The notes under the pieces were generated by a model. The model was not told the origin of the DNA and searched no databases. It saw only the letters and a list, made by a program, of their open reading frames with translations. Both the position numbers and the translations under genes were made by a program. 29,815 bases of DNA. Origin: Phycisphaerales bacterium (GTDB taxonomy: Bacteria; Planctomycetota; Phycisphaerae; Phycisphaerales; UBA1924). Shown piece by piece: positions 22,874 to 29,815 of this stretch. The stretch's first letter is position 1. Each line of letters begins with the position of its first letter. The DNA lies in assembly GCA_029212425.1 (NCBI GenBank), contig JARGNC010000006.1:1-29815 (forward strand), given 5' to 3'.

Positions 22874-25800
22874 TCAACCCTGTTCGTTCTCATTTCCGGC
22901 GTCGCTTTGAGTGTCCGATTCCGGCTTCTGAGCCGGTTTCGGAGGGGTGTACAACGCACCACCAGAGAATCCGGGTCCCATGATCGAAGATCCCATGATA
23001 TTTCCGCTTCCAGCAGGTGCAGCCTGCGGCCTTCTCTGCTGTTGTGGTTGTTGCTGAGGTGGACGCTGAGCTGGTGCTTGTCGTGGAGCAGGAACCGACA
23101 ATCTCGCTTTGAAGATATAACCAGTGACCTTCTCGCGGATATCTCGCATCATGCCTTGGAACATCCGTTGGCCTTCTCGCTTGTACTCGATTTTCGGATC
23201 GGTCTGCGCGATCGCACGGAATCCGATCGTGTCGCGAAGTTGGTCCATCGAGTACAAGTGATCCTTCCATGAAGTATCGAGCGTCTCGATCAGGATCATC
23301 TGCTCGAACTGGATCAGTTCAGGACGCGCGAGTGTCTCCACGCGAGCACGGATCGCTTTGTCCCGATCTTCCGCATCGAGGAATCGCATGCGTTCGGTGA
23401 TGCCCTCTCCGTAGCGTTCTGTGAGGACCGCATCGAGTTCATCGTCGTTCTCGCAAGCGAGTGCTCTTTCGAGCATCGCTTCAAGATCTTTCGTCTTGAG
23501 GGATTCCTTCGTTGCTTCGACCAGTCGTTCTCGGATCTTCGCTGGAGGCGTTGTCTTGATCTCGTCAGGAGTCAGTTCCAGGCCTACACGGTCCTTCGCC
23601 CACTTCTCAAGATTCTCAAACGCCGCACTTGCATCCTGCCTTGCGATCATCATCGTACGCTGCATGATGAAGTCCGCTGGGAACTCCGCTTCACGCTTCT
23701 CGTACAGTTCACGCGCGGTCTGGATGATTAGATCACGGACTTCAACTTGTTCATCCTTATGCGCCTTGATGATTTCATCTGGATCAATTTCCTTGGTGAA
23801 CTTGTCCTTGACCCAGATCGCGAGCTGCTCAGCGCCGTATCGCGGATCCGCAAAGCTCGCGATCATTTCGAGCGGCTCCGCATCGATCTTCGCGTATGCC
23901 GCTTCTTCGAGCAACTCTTGGACCGCGCGTCGTTCGGATGCACCACCTTCACGCAGCGATCCTGTATCGAGTTCCAATCCAAAGCGATTCTTCGCCCAAC
24001 GGTGCAGCCCCGCTGAATCGAAGTCAATCGAAACCTCCGACCCCTCGATTGGCATGTACTCACCCAGCGTCATCACGATTGACGCGGTGATATCTTCCTT
24101 CGCGAGTCTGCGGATCGCGATATCCATCTCAACCGCATCTTTCCCCTTGAGCCGCTCAGGGAGGATCGAGCAATCCAGCTCCTTGCGTGCGTAATCCGCG
24201 GCACAAGACGCGGCGTAATCATCGTCAAGGTACTCCGCGATCGCATCGTCCACCACATCCTCGATGTATTCGAACACAAGATCGTTGACCGCGCGTCCTT
24301 CGAGAATCCGCTGACGCAAGCCGTAGAACCGCTGGCGTTGGTGCTCCATAACCTCGTCGTATTCGAGGATGTTCTTGCGGATCTGGAAGTTGCGTTCTTC
24401 AACCTTCTTCTGCGCTCGCTCCACATTCTTGGACAACCATGGATGCTCGATCGCATCGCCTTCTTTCATCCCGAGCCGGGAGAGAAGCTTCATGGTCGTT
24501 TCGCCTGCGAACATCTTCATCAGGTCGTCTTCGAGCGATACGAAGAACCGCGAAGAACCGTTGTCGCCCTGTCGGCCTGACCGACCACGGAGCTGGTTGT
24601 CAATACGGCGAGACTCGTGCCGTTCGGTGCCAATCACATGGAGCCCCCCCATGTCCTCGATGTTCTCGAACCAACGAACACGATGCATGATGCACCGGCC
24701 GTTCTTGTCGAGCTCCTCACGGAGTTCATCAGCACTCGCACTCTCAATTCCCTTGGCACTCATCCAAGTGTACTGACCGGCCCAGTGGCGCAGAAGCTGG
24801 AGTTCAAGCTCACCAAAGTCCATGACCTCTGCGTCGCGCTTCTTCATCCCCTCCGCTTTGAGTTCGACCGATGCGATCTTTCGATACACATTCTCACGGA
24901 GCTCCAAATCAGACATCTCTGCCGTGAGTCCGCGCGATGCGATGCCCCGCTTGAGCAGGTGCTCAATGAACTCGTTGCGATCCAGCTTCCCGAGTTTGAT
25001 GTCCGTACCACGCCCCGCCATATTGGTCGCGATCATCACCGCACCGAGATGCCCCGCGTCCTCAACCACATTCGCTTCGCGTTCGTGCTGCTTCGCGTTG
25101 AGCACAGAGTGCTGGATCTGGTACTTCTTAGTCAGCATCTGCGAGATCATCTCGGAACGATCGACCGAGGTCGTGCCCACAAGAATCGGACGCCCGGCAT
25201 CGTGGAATGCCTTAATTTCGTCGACAATCGCTTCCCACTTGTCCTTCGCACGCAGATACATCAAGTCGTCATGGTCATGACGCGCGATCGGTTTATTCGT
25301 CGGGATCGAGATCACATCGAGATGGTAAATGTCGTGGAACTCTTGCGCCTCGGTATCCGCGGTACCGGTCATACCCGAGAGCTGCTTGTACATCTTAAAG
25401 AAGTTCTGGACCGTCACCGACGCAACAGTCTGCGTCTCAGCTTTGATCGGAACCCCCTCTTTACACTCGATCGCTTGGTGCAAACCATCGGACCACTGAC
25501 GACCGATCATCGGACGGCCTGTATTTGTGTCCACAATCACAATGTTTGGCTCGCTCTTGCCCGTCATGCGATCGGGAACATCCATCACGATGTAATCCTT
25601 GTCTCGCTGATACACCGCATACGCGCGGAGTGCTTGCTCGAGCAAGTGCGGGATGTCCATATTCTCATCAACATAGAACGATCCGACCCCAGCGAGTTTC
25701 TGCGCGTGCGCGATGCCGTCGTGGGTGAGATGCGCGGATTTGCGATCCATCTCGATCTCGTAGTACTGCGAGAACTGATCCCTCTGATGTTCGAGATCAG

Positions 25801-26953
25801 GCAATCGTTTGGTTTCCTCATCAAGACGCTTCTGGAGTTCAGGGACCACCGCTGAATCACGCGTCTGACGGATGTCACCTTCCAAGCCTTTGATGGTTTC
25901 TTTCGTCCGCTGAACCTCGTCTTCTTTTTCTTGCCATGGGCGTTGAAGGTCAACAAGCTGTTTCGCAAGACCCGTCGCGAGTTCATATCGTGGTTGATCG
26001 TCGTGCGCTGGACCTGAGATAATCAGAGGTGTCCGCGCCTCGTCGATCAATGTCGAGTCCACTTCGTCAACAATCGCAAACTGCCGCTTGCGCTGCACCT
26101 GCTCATCCACATTCCGCTTCATATTGTCTCGGAGGTAGTCGAATCCGAACTCAGAAGTGGTGCCGTAGACGACATCACAGCGGTACATCTCCCGCTTGGT
26201 CGCTTCGGGCTGCATGTGCATCGGATGGATCGCACCGACCGTCAGCCCTACTTTCGCAAAGAACGGGAAGGTCCAGTCGCGGTCACGCTGGACAAGATAA
26301 TCGTTGACCGTGACGACATGCACCTGCTGGCGCGTCACCGAAGCCATGTAGGTCGCGAGCGGCGCGACGATGGTCTTCCCTTCACCCGTCTTCATTTCCG
26401 CGATCTTGCCCTGCCCCAGCACCATGCCACCGATTAACTGGACATCAAACGGACGAGCACGGAACGGCGGACGTGATTCTGAGTAGATCTCCCGCACCGC
26501 ATGATAAATCTCGTTTGGAATATCGACCTGGATATACGCCGGGACCGGTTCTGCACACCCAAGGTACTCCCCCACTGGTTCCGCAGGCTCAAGCGCATCA
26601 ACCTCTGCCTTCACGCGGTCGTACGCCTCGCGTGCTGAGCCACTCAGAAGTGATGGATCAAACCCGTGCTCAGGATTGAAGATGTTGCGGATTCCCACCG
26701 AACGGTCCATCGCCTCGCGCCCAACCGCGAAGACCTCGACCAGCAAATCGTTCGAGGTCTCTCCAGCATCGTACCGCTCTCGGAACTCCTCGGTTTTGGC
26801 GCGAAGCTCAGCGTCTGTCAACGCACGCATCTGTGGTTCAAGCTCCGCGATCGCATCGACACGCGTCGTGTATCGCTTGACCACACGCTCATTGCGCGAA
26901 CCAAAGAGCTTGGAAAGGATGGAACCGATCACAGGAATTTCTGAACTGGACAT
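22874..26953 (-). CDS. secA: Preprotein translocase ATPase SecA, strongly enlarged
   Basis: SecA drives Sec-dependent export through SecYEG. At 1359 residues it is about 450 longer than usual. Core motifs are intact: Walker A MKTGEGKT (187-194), DEVD (296-299), the motif NMAGRGTDI (644-652), TERHESRRIDNQLRGRSGRQGD (776-797) and the SWKDHLYSMDQLRDTI scaffold near 1228-1243. Four insertions stand out compared with E. coli SecA: residues about 90-168 before DVQLIGG, a coiled-coil stretch at 340-400 within the preprotein-binding region, about 80 extra residues at 656-768 in the second nucleotide-binding domain, and a 980-1200 segment in the helical part with three related W-x-K units. The C-terminus is a Pro/Gln-rich tail without the usual cysteine zinc motif. 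No good Shine-Dalgarno sequence is seen. Confidence 0.97.
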   Translation of the reverse strand: MSSSEIPVIGSILSKLFGSRNERVVKRYTTRVDAIAELEPQMRALTDAELRAKTEEFRERYDAGETSNDLLVEVFAVGREAMDRSVGIRNIFNPEHGFDPSLLSGSAREAYDRVKAEVDALEPAEPVGEYLGCAEPVPAYIQVDIPNEIYHAVREIYSESRPPFRARPFDVQLIGGMVLGQGKIAEMKTGEGKTIVAPLATYMASVTRQQVHVVTVNDYLVQRDRDWTFPFFAKVGLTVGAIHPMHMQPEATKREMYRCDVVYGTTSEFGFDYLRDNMKRNVDEQVQRKRQFAIVDEVDSTLIDEARTPLIISGPAHDDQPRYELATGLAKQLVDLQRPWQEKEDEVQRTKETIKGLEGDIRQTRDSAVVPELQKRLDEETKRLPDLEHQRDQFSQYYEIEMDRKSAHLTHDGIAHAQKLAGVGSFYVDENMDIPHLLEQALRAYAVYQRDKDYIVMDVPDRMTGKSEPNIVIVDTNTGRPMIGRQWSDGLHQAIECKEGVPIKAETQTVASVTVQNFFKMYKQLSGMTGTADTEAQEFHDIYHLDVISIPTNKPIARHDHDDLMYLRAKDKWEAIVDEIKAFHDAGRPILVGTTSVDRSEMISQMLTKKYQIQHSVLNAKQHEREANVVEDAGHLGAVMIATNMAGRGTDIKLGKLDRNEFIEHLLKRGIASRGLTAEMSDLELRENVYRKIASVELKAEGMKKRDAEVMDFGELELQLLRHWAGQYTWMSAKGIESASADELREELDKNGRCIMHRVRWFENIEDMGGLHVIGTERHESRRIDNQLRGRSGRQGDNGSSRFFVSLEDDLMKMFAGETTMKLLSRLGMKEGDAIEHPWLSKNVERAQKKVEERNFQIRKNILEYDEVMEHQRQRFYGLRQRILEGRAVNDLVFEYIEDVVDDAIAEYLDDDYAASCAADYARKELDCSILPERLKGKDAVEMDIAIRRLAKEDITASIVMTLGEYMPIEGSEVSIDFDSAGLHRWAKNRFGLELDTGSLREGGASERRAVQELLEEAAYAKIDAEPLEMIASFADPRYGAEQLAIWVKDKFTKEIDPDEIIKAHKDEQVEVRDLIIQTARELYEKREAEFPADFIMQRTMMIARQDASAAFENLEKWAKDRVGLELTPDEIKTTPPAKIRERLVEATKESLKTKDLEAMLERALACENDDELDAVLTERYGEGITERMRFLDAEDRDKAIRARVETLARPELIQFEQMILIETLDTSWKDHLYSMDQLRDTIGFRAIAQTDPKIEYKREGQRMFQGMMRDIREKVTGYIFKARLSVPAPRQAPAQRPPQQQPQQQRRPQAAPAGSGNIMGSSIMGPGFSGGALYTPPKPAQKPESDTQSDAGNENEQG

Positions 26954-27096
26954 GGTGTATCTCGTGTGTTGCGCAGGACTGATTCAACAATCCAGCGTGT
27001 GAGCCGAGGATCAAAGTGCCGGTCATAACCGACCACCGGATCAACAGCTGATTAATTGTGTTGTATGCGACTGGTACTGAACATGAATGCGACAGG

Positions 27097-27450
27097 TCAC
27101 ATCCACGCAGGCGGAGGCAAATCATGCATCCAGGAGACCAGCATCCCCCCGGGTTCCATACAACCAGAATCAGCCACCAGTGCAGCAGCGAGTGGTTCGG
27201 AATCCCGTTCGATCACAACCATCGCGGTCGATTCCGCGGCATGATCCACAAGCTCGCGGATCACCTGCGCGACACAACTCGAAAGACGAGTCACGCGTGT
27301 CCGCTCGATCGTCCCGCTGCAGCTTGTTGCCGCAGTCGCGACTGAGGTCACCAGAAGATGGACTGTGAGTGCAGCGACAACCCACCCCATCGCTTTGGAT
27401 GGTCGGCTCATCGGACTGGCAAGCTCGGATTCTGGTGTGGAGATCGTCAT
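27097..27450 (-). CDS. Small exported protein upstream of secA; candidate secretion-monitor leader
   Basis: A 117-residue ORF with start at 27450 (in-frame ATG at 27474 is an alternative), running toward secA on the same strand and ending 143 bases before it. Residues 21-40 (MGWVVAALTVHLLVTSVATA) form a signal peptide or membrane anchor preceded by a basic residue. The mature part contains two isolated cysteines and no recognised domain. It ends SWMHDLPPPAWM, a tryptophan- and triple-proline-rich tail directly before the stop. The layout (signal sequence, short mature part, proline-containing C-terminus, secA next) resembles E. coli SecM, but I see no sequence homology. The ribosome site is weak. 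Coding status is likely but not certain. Confidence 0.5.
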   Translation of the reverse strand: MTISTPESELASPMSRPSKAMGWVVAALTVHLLVTSVATAATSCSGTIERTRVTRLSSCVAQVIRELVDHAAESTAMVVIERDSEPLAAALVADSGCMEPGGMLVSWMHDLPPPAWM

Positions 27451-27517
27451 GGTCTGTTCTCTAAGTATCGGCATTGCCAAGCCATGGAGCAAGTTTCAGA
27501 GTCGATCTGGGACCCAA

Positions 27518-27523
27518 TTTATA
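27518..27523 (-). promoter_or_regulatory. Possible -10 box for the small exported protein and secA
   Basis: On the minus strand GGTATAAATT gives a TATAAA box about 68 bases upstream of the ATG at 27450. No convincing -35 box was found at the expected distance. It is the best -10-like match upstream of the leader ORF. Confidence 0.25.
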
Positions 27524-27714
27524 CCACCTGAACCAGAAACCACCCCAACCTTGCACCTTCGGCCCTACACAGCTTGGCAATCCGCTGTGATCCCGCCCAA
27601 TCTCAAAGGAATCCCAACCCAAGGTCCGATATGATCCATGTCCCAGTTCAAGGATGACCTCTGGGACCACACTCAGTACCAACGATCGACCCAATAATCG
27701 ACGAGGATGCACCG

Positions 27715-28083
27715 ATGCTCGCAACGCGCCAAGCCCTGACCCCTACACGAAAATCCCTCACACACAAGTTTGAGATCGGACGCCACGAGGGATATCTGAC
27801 CATCGGTCTCTATGCCGACGGCACGCCGGGGGAGATCTTCATTAAGATCGCCAAAGAAGGCTCAGCAATCTCAGGGATGTGCCAAGCATTCTGCCGAGCG
27901 TTTTCCATCGCATTGCAGTACGGTCTACCAGTCGATGAAGCGGTCAAACGATTCAAAGGCATGCGGTTTGAGCCTCACGGCCCAACCGGGAATCCGGACA
28001 TCCCACAAGCTGATTCCATCATCGATTATGTCGCACGATACCTAGAACTCGAGTTCGGCGAAGCAAATCGTCGCGATTCATAA
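27715..28083 (+). CDS. Stand-alone C-terminal (TSCPD) domain of class II ribonucleotide reductase type
   Basis: A 122-residue protein starting at an ATG with GAGGA seven bases upstream. It matches the C-terminal region of vitamin B12-dependent NrdJ: RQALTPTRKSLTHKFEIG, EGYLTIGLYADGTPGEIFIK, AKEGSAISGMCQAF, ALQYGLPVDEAVKRF, RFEPHGPTGNPDIP and a final YVARYLELEF. The TSCPD-type cysteine tail itself is absent, as are the catalytic reductase domains, so this is a free-standing copy. It may assist or regulate ribonucleotide reductase, but no reductase gene lies in the window and the role is not known. Its promoter region is shared with the divergent secA leader. Confidence 0.82.
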   Translation: MLATRQALTPTRKSLTHKFEIGRHEGYLTIGLYADGTPGEIFIKIAKEGSAISGMCQAFCRAFSIALQYGLPVDEAVKRFKGMRFEPHGPTGNPDIPQADSIIDYVARYLELEFGEANRRDS

Positions 28084-28101
28084 CCCACGCCCACCACTCA
28101 T

Positions 28102-29070
28102 CTAAACCACGCGTGTCAACGGCTCGTTCCCCTCGAACACCGCTCGGATATTCGTCTGCACCATCTCCGTCATCGCTTCGCGCCAACGCTGCTCCGCGCT
28201 CCCGATATGCGGCGTCAAAACCGCTCGATCACTCGCGATCAACCCGGCATGAACCGTCGGTTCCTGCTCGTATACATCCAATCCAGCACCCCAGAGATGA
28301 CCTGATTCCAACGCATCGACCAATGCCGATTCGTCCACCACCGGCCCACGCGAGGTGTTGACGAGAATCGAGTCCATCTTCATCATCGCGAGCCGATCCG
28401 CATTGATGAGATGCTTTGTCTGTGATGTCAACGGCGTGTGGATGCTCACCACATTTGCGTCTCGCAACCCTGATTCAAGATCGACCCGCCTCGCACCAAG
28501 TGGTGCCATTTCGAAGTCGAGGTGCCTCGTCCGAGCGACATATGCGATCCGCATCCCGAGTGATTTGGCGCGGAGTGCCATCGCGTATCCAATCCGTCCC
28601 GCCCCGACAATTAGGAGTTCCTTACCGCATAGATCCAGTCCCATGAAGTCGGCCATCCCGAGCTGACCGTTCGCTGGGTACGCATCGGATCGAGTGTACC
28701 GGTCTGCTTGAATCAGCCGACGCGCGACGCTAAGCATCAGAAGAAACGCGATGTTCGCGGTCCCCTCCGTCACCGCATCAGGAGTATTGCAGACCACGAT
28801 CCCCCTGCTTTTGCAGGCTTCAAGATCAATATTGTCATACCCCACCGCAAAGTTATTCACAATTCGAAGACCATCTCCAGCGGCATCAAGCAACGCTTCA
28901 TCAACACGATCTGTGTACATGGTGACCAACGCATCGGCACCCGAAACGAAGGCCTGGATCGCTTCGCTGCTCGATAGGTCATCGCTCAGTACTCGAACGC
29001 AAGCGTTTGGTAAATCGAGCTTTCCGGGGATCGCCCGTGTGATTCGGACTTGTTTTTCAGGGGTTTGCAT
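28102..29070 (-). CDS. D-isomer-specific 2-hydroxyacid dehydrogenase (glyoxylate reductase-like)
   Basis: A 322-residue NAD(P)-dependent dehydrogenase that interconverts a 2-ketoacid and a D-2-hydroxyacid. The Rossmann motif GAGRIG lies near residue 157. Catalytic residues are all present: the arginine in NTSRGPVVD, the glutamate in YEQEP and the histidine in PHIGSA. The N-terminal catalytic subdomain has NNFAVGYDNIDLEACKSRGI and NTPDAVTEGTANIAFLL, as in glyoxylate/hydroxypyruvate reductases. The exact substrate cannot be read from sequence. It converges with the NrdJ-tail gene and is divergent from the HU gene. Confidence 0.92.
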   Translation of the reverse strand: MQTPEKQVRITRAIPGKLDLPNACVRVLSDDLSSSEAIQAFVSGADALVTMYTDRVDEALLDAAGDGLRIVNNFAVGYDNIDLEACKSRGIVVCNTPDAVTEGTANIAFLLMLSVARRLIQADRYTRSDAYPANGQLGMADFMGLDLCGKELLIVGAGRIGYAMALRAKSLGMRIAYVARTRHLDFEMAPLGARRVDLESGLRDANVVSIHTPLTSQTKHLINADRLAMMKMDSILVNTSRGPVVDESALVDALESGHLWGAGLDVYEQEPTVHAGLIASDRAVLTPHIGSAEQRWREAMTEMVQTNIRAVFEGNEPLTRVV

Positions 29071-29193
29071 GCGTGACGATAGGATCGAATCCAGGGACAG
29101 CTTTGTTCAATTCCCACTTGGATTTCATTGCCACCCAACTCGATAAAGAGAAAAATATCTCAAAAACCCTATGAAAACAGGGGGAAAGAGTGG

Positions 29194-29199
29194 TATTCT
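29194..29199 (+). promoter_or_regulatory. Possible extended -10 element of the HU-like gene
   Basis: TGGTATTCT fits an extended -10 (TGnTATnnT) 85 bases before the ATG. No -35 box is evident. The predicted leader contains GTGTG...CACAC pairing just before the ribosome site. Confidence 0.3.
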
Positions 29200-29283
29200 G
29201 CCGATAGAAGTCCGGTAAAAACAACCGTAGGTGTGGGTGGAAGCCGCACACGAATTCACAACTTTGCATAATGGAGATTGCAA

Positions 29284-29736
29284 ATGGCTAAGAAAACAAA
29301 GAAAAAAGCAGCCCGTAAACCAGCAGCCAAGAAAACTGCAGCACGCAAGCCAGCCAAGAAGGCACCAGCGAAGAAGACCGCTGCAAAGAAGGCACCAGCT
29401 GCCAAGAAGCCAGCACGGATCACCGCTGCGAAGGACAAGCCACGCACCAAGTCAGAAGTCCTCACAGTCATCGCTGACCATGTAGGCATCTCCAAGAAGG
29501 AAGCCGCACAAGTCTTCGATGTCATGGGTGACATGATTCAAGTCGACCTCAAGAAGGGCTCATGCGGCGCATTCAATGTCCCAGGCATGATGAAGGTCAG
29601 CGTTCAACGCAAGCCAGCTACCAAAGCACGCAAGGGCGTCAACCCATTCACCAAGGAAGAAATGGTCTTCAAAGCGAAGCCAGCACGTAATGTTGTCAAG
29701 GTTCGCCCACTCAAGGCGCTCAAGGACCGCGTCTAA
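29284..29736 (+). CDS. HU-family nucleoid protein with histone H1-like lysine/alanine tail
   Basis: A 150-residue protein. The ATG at 29284 has GGAG seven bases upstream. Residues 1-48 consist of KKTKKKAARKPAAKKTAA-type repeats (lysine, alanine, proline), like the tails of histone H1 and of bacterial H1-like proteins. Residues 50-150 form the HU/IHF fold: TKSEVLTVIADHVGISKKEAAQVFDVMGDMI (dimer helices), then the DNA-binding arm (VQRKPATKARKGVNPFTKEE), ending VKVRPLKALKDRV. The arm lacks the usual proline-centred RNP tip but contains a NPFT turn. It probably compacts or bends DNA. Codon use is biased to AAG and GCA, suggesting high expression. A strong terminator follows. Confidence 0.9.
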   Translation: MAKKTKKKAARKPAAKKTAARKPAKKAPAKKTAAKKAPAAKKPARITAAKDKPRTKSEVLTVIADHVGISKKEAAQVFDVMGDMIQVDLKKGSCGAFNVPGMMKVSVQRKPATKARKGVNPFTKEEMVFKAKPARNVVKVRPLKALKDRV

Positions 29737-29757
29737 TACTTTCAGACTCTCGAATAC

Positions 29758-29788
29758 AAAAACCCCTCGCAAGCGCGAGGGGTTTTTT
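29758..29788 (+). terminator. Terminator of the HU-like gene
   Basis: CCCCTCGC pairs with GCGAGGGG around AAGC, followed by six T. It begins 22 bases after the stop. Confidence 0.92.
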
Positions 29789-29815
29789 CGTCGTTCAGAG
29801 TCTTTCAGACAAATG

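Noticed and set aside
24617..25855. 412-codon plus-strand open frame within secA
   Set aside because: It lies opposite intact SecA motifs, has a histidine/arginine-rich non-protein-like sequence, and no family resemblance.
29318..29424. Repetitive AAGCCAGC/AAGAAG tract in the HU-like gene as a DNA repeat or CRISPR-like array
   Set aside because: It encodes the lysine/alanine/proline tail in frame; the repetition comes from the amino-acid sequence.
1..29815. Mobile elements, phage genes, CRISPR arrays and attachment sites
   Set aside because: No transposase, integrase, cas-like protein, regular spacer-repeat pattern or tRNA-fragment duplication was seen anywhere in the window, including next to the tRNA-Val.

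Overview
The window (about 52% GC by eye, a codon-dense and standard-looking bacterial chromosome) most likely comes from a planctomycete of the class Phycisphaerae. The supporting evidence is a very large SecA with several insertions, two short secreted proteins ending in a VPAP/hydrophobic/RRRR exosortase-type sorting tail, a minimal type II secretion operon with many pseudopilins, an HU protein with a lysine/alanine histone-like tail, and a bacterial deoxyhypusine-synthase homologue next to arginine decarboxylase. The assignment comes from recognising protein families, not from a database search.

Layout. Bases 1-2924: arginine decarboxylase (speA, minus strand, cut by the window edge) diverges from a deoxyhypusine-synthase-like gene, forming a probable polyamine pair. 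Then comes a minus-strand tRNA-Val(CAC). Bases 3069-11740 are one long minus-strand operon of closely packed or overlapping genes, in transcription order: PilZ-domain protein, GspE, GspF, GspG-, GspH-, GspI-, GspJ-like pseudopilins, a GspK/PilX-like protein, a PilM-PilN fusion (GspL-like), a PilO/GspM-like protein and a small PilP/GspC-like protein. No secretin or prepilin peptidase is in the window. Bases 12089-13900: rpsB-tsf operon with a strong terminator.

Bases 13946-19462: LURP-one-like protein, exported Fe/Mn superoxide dismutase, a minus-strand pseudokinase preceded by a probable 56-residue ORF, a homogentisate-dioxygenase-like cupin enzyme and a tryptophanase/tyrosine phenol-lyase family enzyme whose substrate-site residues look like tryptophanase. 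Bases 19687-21397: two PEP-CTERM-type secreted proteins with their own promoters and terminators. Bases 21444-27450, minus strand: a PhnA/YjdM zinc-ribbon protein, an orphan GspG-like pseudopilin, a 1359-residue SecA and, just upstream of secA, a small protein with a signal sequence that ends in a PPP-containing tail. Bases 27715-29788: a stand-alone copy of the C-terminal domain of class II ribonucleotide reductase, a D-2-hydroxyacid dehydrogenase and the HU-like protein.

The most interesting candidate is the small exported ORF directly upstream of secA. Its position, signal sequence and proline-rich C-terminus resemble the SecM secretion-monitor arrangement of gamma-proteobacteria, though it shows no sequence similarity that I can see. 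Second are the SecA insertions, including three related W-x-K segments; third are the polyamine pair with a deoxyhypusine-synthase fold lacking the usual catalytic lysine, and the PilZ protein translationally coupled to the secretion ATPase.
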